DNA of 64,000 nt from contig CAVWAL010000005.1 of assembly GCA_963752935.1 (NCBI GenBank), positions 372,001 to 436,000 of the forward strand, read 5' to 3'. The first letter of the stretch is position 1, and each line of letters starts with the position of its first letter. Positions 44,784-53,524 of the stretch are shown in pieces. The translations under genes were made by a program, and so were the position numbers. The DNA is from RI-153 sp963752935. GTDB taxonomy: Bacteria > Chloroflexota > Anaerolineae > Caldilineales > Caldilineaceae. The notes under the pieces are model-generated. The model saw only the letters and a program-made list of their open reading frames with translations, did not search any database and had not been told where the DNA came from.

Positions 44784-47261
44784 CTACGCATAGGTGTCGA
44801 CCAACGAACTCACCGTCAACGCGGCCTCGAATTCATCTTTGCTCATCGGCTGCGCCGGGGAGACGATGATCTGCTTTTCAACGCCAGGACGCAGGTGGAC
44901 GAAGCTGTCGCTGTAGGTGGCTTCGTGGTCACCCAGTTGCAGCCAGACCCACAGCGCGGGTTTGTCGGTATGCAGGGTGACGGCGTAGCGATCGTCGGCC
45001 AGTGCGCTGATGCTCGTTGCGATGTGCGGCGTGCTCAGTTCCAGGTGCTTGGGCCGCGCAAAATGGATCAGGTTCTCAGACACGATCTCGCCGTCTACCT
45101 CCAGTTCGAGCCAGAAGAGCAGGCGGCGCACGCCGTGTTCGGCCAGGGCGGCCTGGATGTCCACCGTAGCCACCGGTGTGTTTTGGCGCGCGGGGATCTC
45201 CGTCTGTACTGCACCCTGATCGAGGACCGTGCCTTCGACGTCGGTGAGCTGCCAGCGCACTTCGCCGCTAAGGTCGTCCATGCGATCGCTGGTGACAAAG
45301 AGGTCAACACGGCCCTTGTCCACATCTTCAACGGCGGAGACCAGTACCGGCTCGAAGAAGTGGCGAGCCATGTAGTGCAGCGCCTTCCACCGCCCTAAAG
45401 AGTCGATTGACGACCAACTGGCGACCGGCCAGCAGTCGTTGATCTGCCAGTAGAGGGTGCCCATTCCCTGTGGCATGCTGCGCCGCCAATGCTCCACGGC
45501 ATACTTGATCGCCATCCCCTGCAAAATCTGGCTCAGCCACAGTGTGCGATCAAAAGAGGTGGGCAAGCGGAACCAATCGAGCATGTAGTGGATGATGGTG
45601 CTGTTGCCGATACCGCTGCGCTGATGATGCTCCATCACATGGCTGGTGACGTTGCGGTCGCCCGCTTCGGTGAAGCTGCGCACGGTGCGCGGCTCGGGGA
45701 AGGATTGAAAGCCGAACTCACTGTTGAAGCGGTGCTCACAGGTGCGATAGAACTCGAAGGGCTGGCGCCCATGCCAGACATTCCAGATATGGGCATCGCC
45801 GGAGCGTGGATCGTTGGCGTTGGATCGATCCCCCACCGGCGTGTGCGGGCTGGATGGCCAGTAGTCGGTTTCAGGGTCGAGATTGTTCACGATTTTGGGC
45901 AGCAGCTCATCATAAAGGCGGCTGTAGTCGGTCCAGCTCATGGTGCGGTCGGTCCACTCTTCACCGACGAGGCCCTGTTCCAGTTCGTTATTGCCGCACC
46001 AGAGGGCGATGCTGGCGTGGTGACGCAGGCGGCGCACGTTGTCTTCAAATTCCTGGGCTACGTTGGCCAGGTAGTCGTCATCAAAGGTGGGATAGGTGGC
46101 GCAGCCGAACATGAAATCCTGCCAGAGACAGATGCCCAGTTCGTCGGCCAGATCGTAGAAGAGATCGGGTTCGTAGATACCGCCACCCCAGACGCGCAGC
46201 ATGTTCATGTTGGCGGCCACGGCGTCGTTGAGCAGACGGGCGTAGTCGGCGCGGGTAAGGCGATCCAGGAATGTGTCGGCCGGGATCCAATTGGCGCCCT
46301 TGGCGAAGAAGCGCACGCCGTTGACGGCGAAACAGAAGCTCTCACCCCACTGATCCGGCTCGCGTATGATGTGCAGGGTACGCAGCCCAATCCGTTTTTC
46401 GTCGGTGTCGAGAGATTCACCGGATTCGTCGAGCAGCTCCACGCCCACGGTGTAGAGCGGCTGTGCCCCCATGCCGTTGGGCCACCACAACTGCGGATCA
46501 GGGATCGTCATCGTCAGTTCGGCGTTGTCTGTGGTGAATTGTTCAGTGGATTGGGCCACAATCTGACCGTCCAGCGTCACCGTGACGCCTACGGTGCGTT
46601 CATCCGCGGTGACAGAGTCGACGACAACGCGCACCGTCAGGTCCACGGCGCCATCGCCGTGATCCTGCAGAATGTGCACATCGGCCAGCCGCGCGTTGCT
46701 GAAGGCGACTACTTCGATGTCGCGCCAGATCCCGCTGGTCACGCACATGGGGCCCCAATCCCAGCCGAAGTTGCACTGTTCCTTGCGCAGGTAGTTACCG
46801 CCAGGAAGTTTGTGTTCGTTAACACCCCAGGCGGGCAGATTGCGTTCGGCCAAGCGGTTGGTGACGTAGGGCATTGGTGCATCGAAGGTGACTTCGATTT
46901 CGTTCTCACCCCCATGCAGGATCGACTTCACATCGAACTCCCAGGTACGGAACATATTGTCGGTGCGTCCAACGTCCACACCGTTGACGCGCACGCAGGC
47001 CAGGGTGTCGAGTCCTTCACAGCGCAGCAAAACCTGGTCTTCGGCGAGCAGCGCCGGATCGACATCGAAGCGCCGCCGGTAGATCCAGTCAGTTTCGCCG
47101 ATCCACATGAGTTTGAGTTCGTTGTCCCGGTAGTAGGGATCGGGGATCAGCTCGGCGGCCAGCAGCGCCGTATGCACACAGCCGGGCACGGAGGCAGGGA
47201 TGGGGCTCTCCTTGCCCGCTTGAGAAAGGTGCCACTGACCGTTGAGAGAAAGGATACGCAT
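44784..47261 (-). CDS. Beta-mannosidase, glycoside hydrolase family 2
   Basis: An 825-residue exo-beta-mannosidase-like enzyme that releases terminal beta-linked mannose. The N-terminal jelly-roll domain starts with LNGQWHLSQAG, and GNYLRKEQCNFGWDWGP is typical of beta-mannosidases. The TIM barrel has the acid/base glutamate in LWCGNNELEQG and the nucleophile glutamate in RFNSEFGFQSFPE. FWLELEVDGE lies in the C-terminal beta domains. No signal peptide is seen, so it is probably intracellular and acts on imported oligosaccharides. The ATG at 47261 has GGGAG eight bases upstream. No transporter neighbours are present. Very secure as GH2 beta-mannosidase. Confidence 0.93.
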   Translation of the reverse strand: MRILSLNGQWHLSQAGKESPIPASVPGCVHTALLAAELIPDPYYRDNELKLMWIGETDWIYRRRFDVDPALLAEDQVLLRCEGLDTLACVRVNGVDVGRTDNMFRTWEFDVKSILHGGENEIEVTFDAPMPYVTNRLAERNLPAWGVNEHKLPGGNYLRKEQCNFGWDWGPMCVTSGIWRDIEVVAFSNARLADVHILQDHGDGAVDLTVRVVVDSVTADERTVGVTVTLDGQIVAQSTEQFTTDNAELTMTIPDPQLWWPNGMGAQPLYTVGVELLDESGESLDTDEKRIGLRTLHIIREPDQWGESFCFAVNGVRFFAKGANWIPADTFLDRLTRADYARLLNDAVAANMNMLRVWGGGIYEPDLFYDLADELGICLWQDFMFGCATYPTFDDDYLANVAQEFEDNVRRLRHHASIALWCGNNELEQGLVGEEWTDRTMSWTDYSRLYDELLPKIVNNLDPETDYWPSSPHTPVGDRSNANDPRSGDAHIWNVWHGRQPFEFYRTCEHRFNSEFGFQSFPEPRTVRSFTEAGDRNVTSHVMEHHQRSGIGNSTIIHYMLDWFRLPTSFDRTLWLSQILQGMAIKYAVEHWRRSMPQGMGTLYWQINDCWPVASWSSIDSLGRWKALHYMARHFFEPVLVSAVEDVDKGRVDLFVTSDRMDDLSGEVRWQLTDVEGTVLDQGAVQTEIPARQNTPVATVDIQAALAEHGVRRLLFWLELEVDGEIVSENLIHFARPKHLELSTPHIATSISALADDRYAVTLHTDKPALWVWLQLGDHEATYSDSFVHLRPGVEKQIIVSPAQPMSKDEFEAALTVSSLVDTYA

Positions 47262-47317
47262 GGACACAACTCCCTTTACGTGAAAAGATGATCTATCAAC
47301 GATTGATGGGATGACGG

Positions 47318-47421
47318 GATGACGAGATTATGGGGTGACACTTGCCTGGCTGACGAAGGATGATGGGATAATGAGGATGATGATTCTCAATGAGATCCAT
47401 CATCCTCATCATCTCGTCATC
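47318..47421. repeat. Nested inverted repeat of GATGA/TCATC low-complexity sequence
   Basis: Arms GATGACGAGAT (47318-47328) and ATCTCGTCATC (47411-47421) enclose arms ATGAGGATGATG (47371-47382) and CATCATCCTCAT (47398-47409), both perfect. The region is purine-rich on the left and pyrimidine-rich on the right, and the simple repeat runs into the last codons of gcvP. It may act as a terminator for gcvP and could form unusual DNA structures. Confidence 0.7.
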
Positions 47422-47438
47422 TCATCCCCTTCACCCCT

Positions 47439-50396
47439 TCACCCCTTCATCTCATCATCCCCTTCCCCATACGCCTCTATCGGCAAACACGCACACACCA
47501 GATGACGGTCGCCGTAGACATTGTCGACGCGGGCGACATAGGGCCAGAACTTGTTCTCTTTGACCCACGGCGCAGGAAAGGCAGCTTGCTCACGGCTGTA
47601 CGGATGCGGCCACGCCTCGGCGGTGACGACGGCGGCGGTGTGCGGCGCGTTGTGCAGCGGGCTCTCGGCGGCGCTGAGTTCGCCGCGTTCGATGGCCCGG
47701 ATCTCTTGGCGAATCGCGATCATGGCATCGCAGAAGCGATCCAGTTCATCCTTCGATTCGCTTTCGGTCGGCTCGATCATGAGCGTGCCCGCCACCGGGA
47801 AGGACATGGTGGGGGCGTGGAAGCCGAAGTCCATCAACCGCTTGGCGATGTCTTCTACTTCGACGCCGAATTCCTTAAAGTCGCGAGCGTCGATAATGCA
47901 CTCATGGGCCACGCGACCATTCTGTCCTTTATAGAGGACGGGGAAGTGCGGGTCGAGGCGGACGGCGATGTAGTTGGCGTTGAGAATCGCCGTCTTCGTC
48001 GCCGCCGTAAGCCCGCTGCCGCCCATCATGGCAATGTAGACGTAAGAGATGGGCAAGATGCTGGCACTGCCCCACGGTGCCGCGGAGACCAGACCAATTG
48101 CCTCTTCGCCACCGACCCTGTCCACGACCGGATGGCCGGGGAGGAAAGGAGCCAGATGCGCCGCCACGCCGATGGGTCCCATGCCGGGACCGCCGCCGCC
48201 GTGGGGGATGCAGAAGGTTTTGTGCAGGTTGAGATGACAGACGTCGCCGCCGAAATCGCCGGGGCGACACAGACCCACCAGCGCGTTCATGTTGGCCCCG
48301 TCCATGTAGACCTGCCCGCCGTTGGCATGGATGATCTCGCAGATCTGGCTGATGCCTGCCTCGAAGACGCCGTGCGTTGACGGGTAGGTGACCATCAGCG
48401 CCGCCAGTCGATCCTTGTGTTCCTCGGCCTTGGCGCGCAGGTCGGCGATGTCGATATTGCCGTGATCGTCACAGCGAACGACGACGACGTCCATCCCCGC
48501 CATGACGGCGCTGGCCGGGTTGGTGCCGTGCGCTGAGGACGGAATCAGGCAGATCGTGCGGTGATCGTCCCCACGGCTGTGGTGATAGGCGCGGATCACA
48601 AGCAGGCCGGTGTACTCGCCCTGTGAGCCGGCGTTGGGCTGGAGCGAAACGGCGGCGAAGCCGGTCACCTCTTTGAGGGCGTCTTCGAGCCGGTGGAAGA
48701 GTTCACGGTAGCCTGCCGCCTGGTCTGCCGGCACAAAGGGGTGCAGGTGGTTGAATTCGGGCCAGGTGATAGGGATCATCTCGGTGGTGGCATTAAGCTT
48801 CATCGTGCACGATCCCAGTGGGATCATAGAATGGGCCAGCGACAGATCGCGGCTCTGCAACTTAGTAATGTAACGCAGCATCTCGGTCTCAGAGTGATAG
48901 GTATTGAAGACCGGATGGGTAAGGAAGTCGCTTGTGCGCGCCGCATTGCCGTAATCCAGATCGACGGTTTCAGCGATGGCCGCCAGATCGACGTCGCCCA
49001 CGCCGAAAATATCGAGCAGGGTACGCAGGTCGGCGACGGTGGTAGCTTCGTCCAGTGAAATACCCACGCTACCGTCGGCGTAGGCGCGCAGGTTGACCTT
49101 GCGCGCTTCGGCTGCTGCGAGCAGTGACGCCTGGCTGGCGGTGTCGCCCGCAATCTTGAGCGTATCGAAGATCGGCCCTTCGTTGACTACATGGCCCAGT
49201 GCCGCCAACTCACGGCGCAGGATGGCAGTGAGCAGTTGCACACGGCGGGCGATGCGAGTCAGCCCTTGCGGGCCGTGGTAGACGGCGTACATCGACGCCA
49301 TCACCGCCAGCAGCACCTGTGCTGTGCAAATGTTACTGGTCGCTTTTTCGCGGCGGATGTGCTGTTCGCGGGTTTGCAGCGAAAGGCGCATGGCAGGGTT
49401 GCCCTGTGCATCCTTTGAGACGCCGACCAGCCGGCCGGGCATGATGCGCTTGTGTTCGTCTTTGGTCGCCATAAAAGCTGCGTGCGGTCCGCCATAGCCC
49501 AGCGGCACACCGAAGCGCTGTGCGCTGCCGATGGCCACGTCCGCGCCCCATTCACCAGGGGGCGTGAGCAGGGTCAACGCCAGCAAATCGGTGGCAACGA
49601 CGATCAGTGCATCCACGGCATGGGCCTGAGCGCAAAATTCGGCATAATCGTGGATCGTCCCCTCGCTGTCGGGGTATTGGATCAGCACGCCGAAGATGGA
49701 GTGGTCGATGGTGGCGCTACGGTGATCGCCCACCAACACGTCTATCCCCAGAGGCTCGGCGCGCGTACGCACCAGATCAATGGTCTGTGGGTGGCAGCTT
49801 TCCGAGACGAAAAAGGTATTGGCGCTTGACGATCGCTTCTGCGCGCGCTTGCACAGCGTCATCGCTTCGGCGGCGGCGGTGCCTTCGTCGAGCAACGAGG
49901 CGTTAGCGATATCGAGGCCGGTGAGATCGGCCACCATGGTCTGAAAATTCAGGAGCGCTTCGAGGCGCCCCTGGGCGATTTCGGCCTGGTAGGGGGTGTA
50001 TTGCGTGTACCAACCGGGATTTTCGGTAATGTTGCGCAGGATGACGGGCGGCGTCAGCGTGTCATAGTAGCCCATGCCGATGAAGGATCGATAGACGCGG
50101 TTGCGGCCGGCGATGTGGCGCATCTCGGCCAGCACGTCCGACTCGCCGCGTGGACCAGGCAGCGCCAGAGAGCCTTTCATTCGGATGCGGCTGGGCACGG
50201 CTTCATCGATCAGCGCGTCCAGCGACGGCAGATCGAGGACGCGCAACATGGCGTCCACTTCGTCGGGGTTCGGCCCGAGATGACGATCTACAAACTGATC
50301 GGTGGGATTGAGCAAGGCCACCTGGCTACGATTCGGCTCCTGGTAATGACCGTTGGTATGAATCTGCTGTCTGACTGTTTGGGACACACTGCCCAT
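47439..50396 (-). CDS. gcvP: Glycine dehydrogenase (decarboxylating), full-length P-protein
   Basis: A 985-residue homodimeric-type P-protein of the glycine cleavage system, which decarboxylates glycine with PLP and passes the aminomethyl group to the lipoyl H-protein. Both halves are present in one chain: FVDRHLGPNPDEVDAML at the start, MGYYDTLTPPVILRNI, and the PLP-lysine region NLHKTFCIPHGGGGPG (about residue 725). AAGGAG lies seven bases ahead of the ATG. gcvT and gcvH are not adjacent. Expression is very likely switched on by glycine through the riboswitch upstream. The last codons (GDDEMKG) fall in a simple-repeat stretch. Very secure. Confidence 0.96.
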   Translation of the reverse strand: MGSVSQTVRQQIHTNGHYQEPNRSQVALLNPTDQFVDRHLGPNPDEVDAMLRVLDLPSLDALIDEAVPSRIRMKGSLALPGPRGESDVLAEMRHIAGRNRVYRSFIGMGYYDTLTPPVILRNITENPGWYTQYTPYQAEIAQGRLEALLNFQTMVADLTGLDIANASLLDEGTAAAEAMTLCKRAQKRSSSANTFFVSESCHPQTIDLVRTRAEPLGIDVLVGDHRSATIDHSIFGVLIQYPDSEGTIHDYAEFCAQAHAVDALIVVATDLLALTLLTPPGEWGADVAIGSAQRFGVPLGYGGPHAAFMATKDEHKRIMPGRLVGVSKDAQGNPAMRLSLQTREQHIRREKATSNICTAQVLLAVMASMYAVYHGPQGLTRIARRVQLLTAILRRELAALGHVVNEGPIFDTLKIAGDTASQASLLAAAEARKVNLRAYADGSVGISLDEATTVADLRTLLDIFGVGDVDLAAIAETVDLDYGNAARTSDFLTHPVFNTYHSETEMLRYITKLQSRDLSLAHSMIPLGSCTMKLNATTEMIPITWPEFNHLHPFVPADQAAGYRELFHRLEDALKEVTGFAAVSLQPNAGSQGEYTGLLVIRAYHHSRGDDHRTICLIPSSAHGTNPASAVMAGMDVVVVRCDDHGNIDIADLRAKAEEHKDRLAALMVTYPSTHGVFEAGISQICEIIHANGGQVYMDGANMNALVGLCRPGDFGGDVCHLNLHKTFCIPHGGGGPGMGPIGVAAHLAPFLPGHPVVDRVGGEEAIGLVSAAPWGSASILPISYVYIAMMGGSGLTAATKTAILNANYIAVRLDPHFPVLYKGQNGRVAHECIIDARDFKEFGVEVEDIAKRLMDFGFHAPTMSFPVAGTLMIEPTESESKDELDRFCDAMIAIRQEIRAIERGELSAAESPLHNAPHTAAVVTAEAWPHPYSREQAAFPAPWVKENKFWPYVARVDNVYGDRHLVCACLPIEAYGEGDDEMKG

Positions 50397-50475
50397 CTGG
50401 ATCTCCTTCTCTGCAATCGGTTAACGGTTCGGATTAGAGCGGCGCCGGAAAAACAATCTATGGGTGAAACGCAAC

Positions 50476-50506
50476 AAAAAACGGACACTCTGAATGAATG
50501 CCCGTT
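50476..50506 (-). terminator. Riboswitch-controlled intrinsic terminator of gcvP
   Basis: On the minus strand an 11-bp stem (AACGGGCATTC with GAGTGTCCGTT, including GU pairs), a five-base loop and then six T residues form a standard terminator. It follows directly on the second glycine aptamer and lies about 80 bases before gcvP. Its 5' arm overlaps the 3' end of aptamer 2, as expected for a switch. Confidence 0.8.
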
Positions 50507-50725
50507 GTCCCTGTCATCTACCTGAGAGATTGATCCACAGCCGACCGTTCTGCTGTGAACTTGCCCCGTCGGTGTCCTCAACGCTCTGTGCGTAGAGTCC
50601 TTTCCAGAGTAGCCGCAGCACGACGATCCGTTTGCCTGAGAGTGTCACCTGCGGAGTCGTGGCGCCTCGCAAGCTTGCACCTTCGGCGCTCCTGTTACTG
50701 AGAGTCTCTCTCGCCGCGTGTTGGC
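50506..50725 (-). ncRNA. Tandem glycine riboswitch upstream of gcvP
   Basis: Read on the minus strand, two consecutive glycine aptamers are recognisable. Aptamer 1 (about 50618-50725) has GCGAGAGAGACTCTCAG, GCGCCGAAGGTGCAA and ACTCTCAGGCAAACGGA. Aptamer 2 (about 50506-50617) has ACTCTGGAAAGG, ACACCGACGGGGCAAG and AATCTCTCAGG. These are the conserved core strings of the family (CACCGAAGG-type and CTCTCAGG). Both aptamers are usually bound with coupled glycine recognition, normally turning glycine-cleavage genes on. Here the terminator between the aptamers and gcvP fits that logic. The pairing with a single gcvP gene, rather than a gcvT-H-P operon, is unremarkable for Chloroflexota but notable. 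Confidence 0.92.
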
Positions 50726-50748
50726 TCTTCTATTCGGTTGTGCTTCAA

Positions 50749-50777
50749 ATTATAGACGATAGTAGAGGCACAGACAA
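50749..50777 (-). promoter_or_regulatory. Promoter of the glycine riboswitch-gcvP transcript
   Basis: On the minus strand -35 TTGTCT (50772-50777) and a perfect -10 TATAAT (50749-50754) are 17 bases apart. Start near 50742, just ahead of aptamer 1. Confidence 0.75.
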
Positions 50778-50875
50778 AGAAGTGCAAAGCGGCAAATTCA
50801 GTTTACAGGTGGTGTTACCCTGCTTCCCCGCTGACCGTACAACGGCGACACACCGGTCAGGGGAAGATCGGGCAT

Positions 50876-52123
50876 TCATCCATGATTCGCCCAGCGTGCC
50901 CCGCCTGAGGCTGAACCATCGTAGATGCCTGATGCCCTGGGGAGAGCCAGATAAAAGGTGCTACCGCACCCTTGTCCGCCGCTCTCGACCCAGAGCCGCC
51001 CTTCGTGTGCATCGGCGATCTTGCGGCAGACGGCCAGACCCATGCCCATGCCGCCAAATACGCGAGTCAACGAGCCATTGCCCTGGTGAAACTCGTCGAA
51101 AATCATTTCCTTTTCCTGAGACAAAACACCGATTCCACGATCTGTGACTGCAAACACCACTTCTTGTGGCGTTACCGTCATTTGGATCGAAACTTGGCTA
51201 TCTTCGTAGCTAAACTTGATGGCATTGTCGAGCAGATTGCCCAGCGCCTGAAGCACCATACTGCCATCTACCATCAGTTCAACCTCAGTGACAGAGGGAG
51301 GAACCCACTCCAACCGTATGCGCCGTTTTAGGGCATTCGGTTGCGCCTGAGAGATGGCCGTCTCGGCTAACGAGACAAGGTCACAGGGTGCACGGTGGAC
51401 CTGCTCTACCGTCAAAGATTGCACCAACAGTAATTGTTCGATCATGCCCTTCAAGTACTGAGTCCGCTCCTGCAGGACATCGATCGCTTCCTTCTGATCT
51501 ACCGTCAACGGCCCCAGCACATTGTCCTTGAGCAAATGGACATATCCATGGATTAGGGCGAGTGGCGTGCGCAACTCATGAGACACATTCTGCAACATTT
51601 CTTGCTTGGCGCGTAACGCTCCCTGCAGCGCCCTGTTGCTCTGGCGCAAACTTTCTTCTGTCGCCTTTAACTGTGTAATGTCGTTGATGATGACCGCGCT
51701 GGTACGGGATCTCATTCGACTACGCGCGTCAACAGGCTTAATCTTTACCTGTACATAGCGCTGTAAATACGAATCTGCAATCTCCAATTCATTCGTCGAC
51801 AAATGAGTGAGGGCATGAATGATGAAGCGCAGGAGCATGCAGTCAGAATCAGCACAGCCAGGATGAAGCAGCGTATGCAGGTTGCGTTCTTTCACCTCAG
51901 TCACCAGACCCAATTGCCATCGCTCAACCGCTCGATTTGCGCGCAGAATCCCGGCCTGGCGATCAACGAGACAGACGATCTGAGGTAGTGCATCCATGGT
52001 GGCTTCCCACTCTTGCTTTGCCTGCTCGACTTTGGCGAAGGTCTCTTGTAAGATCTGCGCCGAGACAGGAGCTTTATCCGCAGTTGAATTTTTACCGTTT
52101 GCGGAAACGAGTTTGTAGGTCAC
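50876..52123 (-). CDS. Soluble PAS-domain histidine kinase
   Basis: A 415-residue sensor kinase with no transmembrane segment, so it senses a cytoplasmic signal. Residues about 40-150 form a PAS-like domain (MDALPQIVCLVDRQAGILRANRAVE) that includes two cysteines (CADSDC). A short coiled-coil link leads to the HisKA dimerisation domain with His182 in NVSHELRTPL. The ATPase domain has the N box ALGNLLDNAIKFS, the G1 box DRGIGVLSQEK and the G2 box GGMGMGLAVCRKI. The start is a GTG with GAGG upstream. The nearest receiver, 53525-53971, lacks key residues, so a normal partner may be elsewhere. A family C repeat lies about 65 bases upstream. Secure as histidine kinase. Confidence 0.9.
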   Translation of the reverse strand: MTYKLVSANGKNSTADKAPVSAQILQETFAKVEQAKQEWEATMDALPQIVCLVDRQAGILRANRAVERWQLGLVTEVKERNLHTLLHPGCADSDCMLLRFIIHALTHLSTNELEIADSYLQRYVQVKIKPVDARSRMRSRTSAVIINDITQLKATEESLRQSNRALQGALRAKQEMLQNVSHELRTPLALIHGYVHLLKDNVLGPLTVDQKEAIDVLQERTQYLKGMIEQLLLVQSLTVEQVHRAPCDLVSLAETAISQAQPNALKRRIRLEWVPPSVTEVELMVDGSMVLQALGNLLDNAIKFSYEDSQVSIQMTVTPQEVVFAVTDRGIGVLSQEKEMIFDEFHQGNGSLTRVFGGMGMGLAVCRKIADAHEGRLWVESGGQGCGSTFYLALPRASGIYDGSASGGARWANHG

Positions 52124-52187
52124 AACGTACCTCGCGATCGCTAGTGAGCGATTGTTTGTCTACGTGTCCATCCTGAAGCTACACAGA

Positions 52188-52236
52188 GCAGCGGTTCGTC
52201 CGCTCTATATGGGTCTATCTCGCCGGGCTGCTCTAG
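52188..52236 (+). repeat. Repeat family C, copy 1
   Basis: About 46 bp, starting GCAGC and ending GCCGGGCTGCT, whose ends pair as GCAGC/GCTGC. It shares with 60451-60495 the exact strings CGTCCGCTCTA and TCGCCGGGCTGCT and about three quarters of the rest. Weaker outer complementarity (TCCATCC left, GGTAGGA right) suggests a longer palindromic element. Confidence 0.65.
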
Positions 52237-52422
52237 ATTTCAAGGTAGGAACGAAGACGAAAGAGTGGTGCCTGTGATGTAAATCTCAGTATAGCTCTGG
52301 TCAACCTAGCCCTCTCATACCCACAAGAGTATGCCACCATCTCTCAAAGCTCAAACGCAAAAATACGTAAAGATACCGAAAACTGCCTAGAAATGTCTGT
52401 TCCATTTTGCAAAAGTGATAAC

Positions 52423-52452
52423 AAAACCGGCTTCATAGGGGAAGCCGGTTTT
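52423..52452. terminator. Perfect 12-bp hairpin with A/T flanks
   Basis: AAAACCGGCTTC (52423-52434) and GAAGCCGGTTTT (52441-52452) are perfect complements around a six-base loop. The flanking A and T make it a bidirectional terminator. It lies downstream of the transposase remnant on the minus strand. Confidence 0.7.
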
Positions 52453-52519
52453 GGGGTGCACTGTTTTTTCTGACATAAACAACTTTGGTTTCGACTGCTC
52501 CCATTCATCGGCAAGATAC

Positions 52520-52610
52520 CTAGTACATTTTGGCGTAAATACCACGGCGGAAATTCGGCATCTCAACCTCTGGTAGAAACTGTCGGTGAATTTCCGCCGG
52601 GATTTACTAG
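52520..52610 (+). repeat. Palindromic repeat family B, copy 2
   Basis: A 91-bp element from CTAGTAC (52520) to TTTACTAG (52610). Outer arms ACGGCGGAAATTC and GAATTTCCGCCGGG match those of the copy at 36707-36794, and both keep GGCGTAAAT near the left end and GGTAGA in the loop. It overlaps the last codons of the transposase remnant (52607-53170), so it may form its end or have cut it. Confidence 0.8.
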
Positions 52611-53170
52611 GAGCCTGGAGCAGTCATTTTCTGCATGACACGTCGATTTGCATCATATCGAATGTTCAGTTTAGGTGCAGGTCGATGATTGCTCCGCAAC
52701 AGACCGGAATCTTTGCGCCAACCACGACTAGAGCGGTGTTTAATCCCAAAGGCACGCAGCACCTGGCGGATTGTCTCTACGCTAATCTGATTTACAATTT
52801 TATTCTGAATCAGATATTTGCGTAGCCGTTGCAGCGACCACTGCGAAAAGTTCATTCCCAACTGTCTGGGATCGGCAGCGGCTACATCCACAATGGCCTC
52901 ACGCTGTTCGCTTGAGAAGACCGGTGGTCGACCTGGTGATTTGCCACTGCGCAGTCCGTCAATTCCTTCTTCGTTAAACCGATGAATCCACTTACGTACA
53001 TTGATTGGATGTAAATCTACTTCGCGGCTTACTTCTTGTACCCGGTGTCCTTGTGCCGACAAGAGCACAATCAACAGACGCTGTTCGGGGACGTCAGACT
53101 CAGACTTCTGTGTGAGCCATTCGAGTTCTTCCCACTCATCATTTGTCAATTCACGTACAAATAACGCCAT
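52607..53170 (-). pseudogene. IS630-family transposase, N-terminal remnant
   Basis: An ORF of 187 residues that corresponds to the DNA-binding half of an IS630/Tc1-mariner-like transposase. It begins MALFVRELTNDEWEELEWL. Helix-turn-helix strings such as SREVDLHPINVRKWIHRF (first HTH) and DGLRSGKSPGRPPVFSSEQREAIVDV (linker, second HTH) are typical. The DDE catalytic half is missing: the frame ends in the border of repeat B2, giving MTAPGS. An element end-like string TAGTACTTTGGCG lies at 53333-53345, similar to the left of repeat B. The gene is therefore a dead remnant, lying between the kinase and receiver genes. Confidence 0.75.
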
Positions 53171-53524
53171 TTCATTTCTCCATGCGCGCCCATGACCGGT
53201 AGCGCCGTGCGTGACTCAGCAAAGACTATTCATAGGCCGTAATCCATTGAGTTGAGAATAAAGGGTGTTACGGTCTTAACCAGAATTCCGTGCTGCTGAC
53301 TGCAGTGTAACAGTCACGTAATAAATTCCCTATAGTACTTTGGCGCAAGGTTTTTGTAGGGTGTTGCAGGAAATGAATAGGGCTTTGGAACCAATCTATA
53401 CTGCTGTGCGGAGACAAGATTGAAGTGGTAGAGAGGGGACTACACAACCCAAAAACCGATCCCTTTGGGATCGGCTCCAGATCGAATCAGAGAAAAAAAG
53501 GAGGGGAGGCAAACGGCCTTCCAG
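53171..53524. other. Region between transposase remnant and receiver gene
   Basis: About 354 bases without a supported gene. It contains the element-end-like TAGTACTTTGGCG (53333-53345), probably the outer border of the IS630 remnant, and the terminator at 53451-53474. Small ORFs here show no family features. Confidence 0.5.
53451..53474 (-). terminator. Intrinsic terminator after the receiver gene
   Basis: On the minus strand CCGATCCC and GGGATCGG (53456-53463, 53467-53474) make an 8-bp stem with a three-base loop, followed by TTTTT. It lies about 50 bases after the stop at 53525. Confidence 0.8.

Larger units (their letters stand above)
52124..52606. other. Intergenic region upstream of the histidine kinase
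   Basis: About 480 bases with no gene. It holds a family C repeat (52188-52236), a perfect hairpin (52423-52452) and the family B repeat (52520-52610). No convincing promoter for the kinase gene was found. Two phage-like or plasmid-like signatures were looked for and not seen. Confidence 0.6.

Noticed and set aside
45489..47291. Plus-strand ORF (600 residues) antisense to the beta-mannosidase
   Set aside because: It lies opposite a well-supported GH2 gene, has no recognisable motif, and no ribosome binding site was seen.
47502..48380. Plus-strand ORFs antisense to gcvP
   Set aside because: gcvP is intact and conserved on the other strand; the antisense frames show no motifs.
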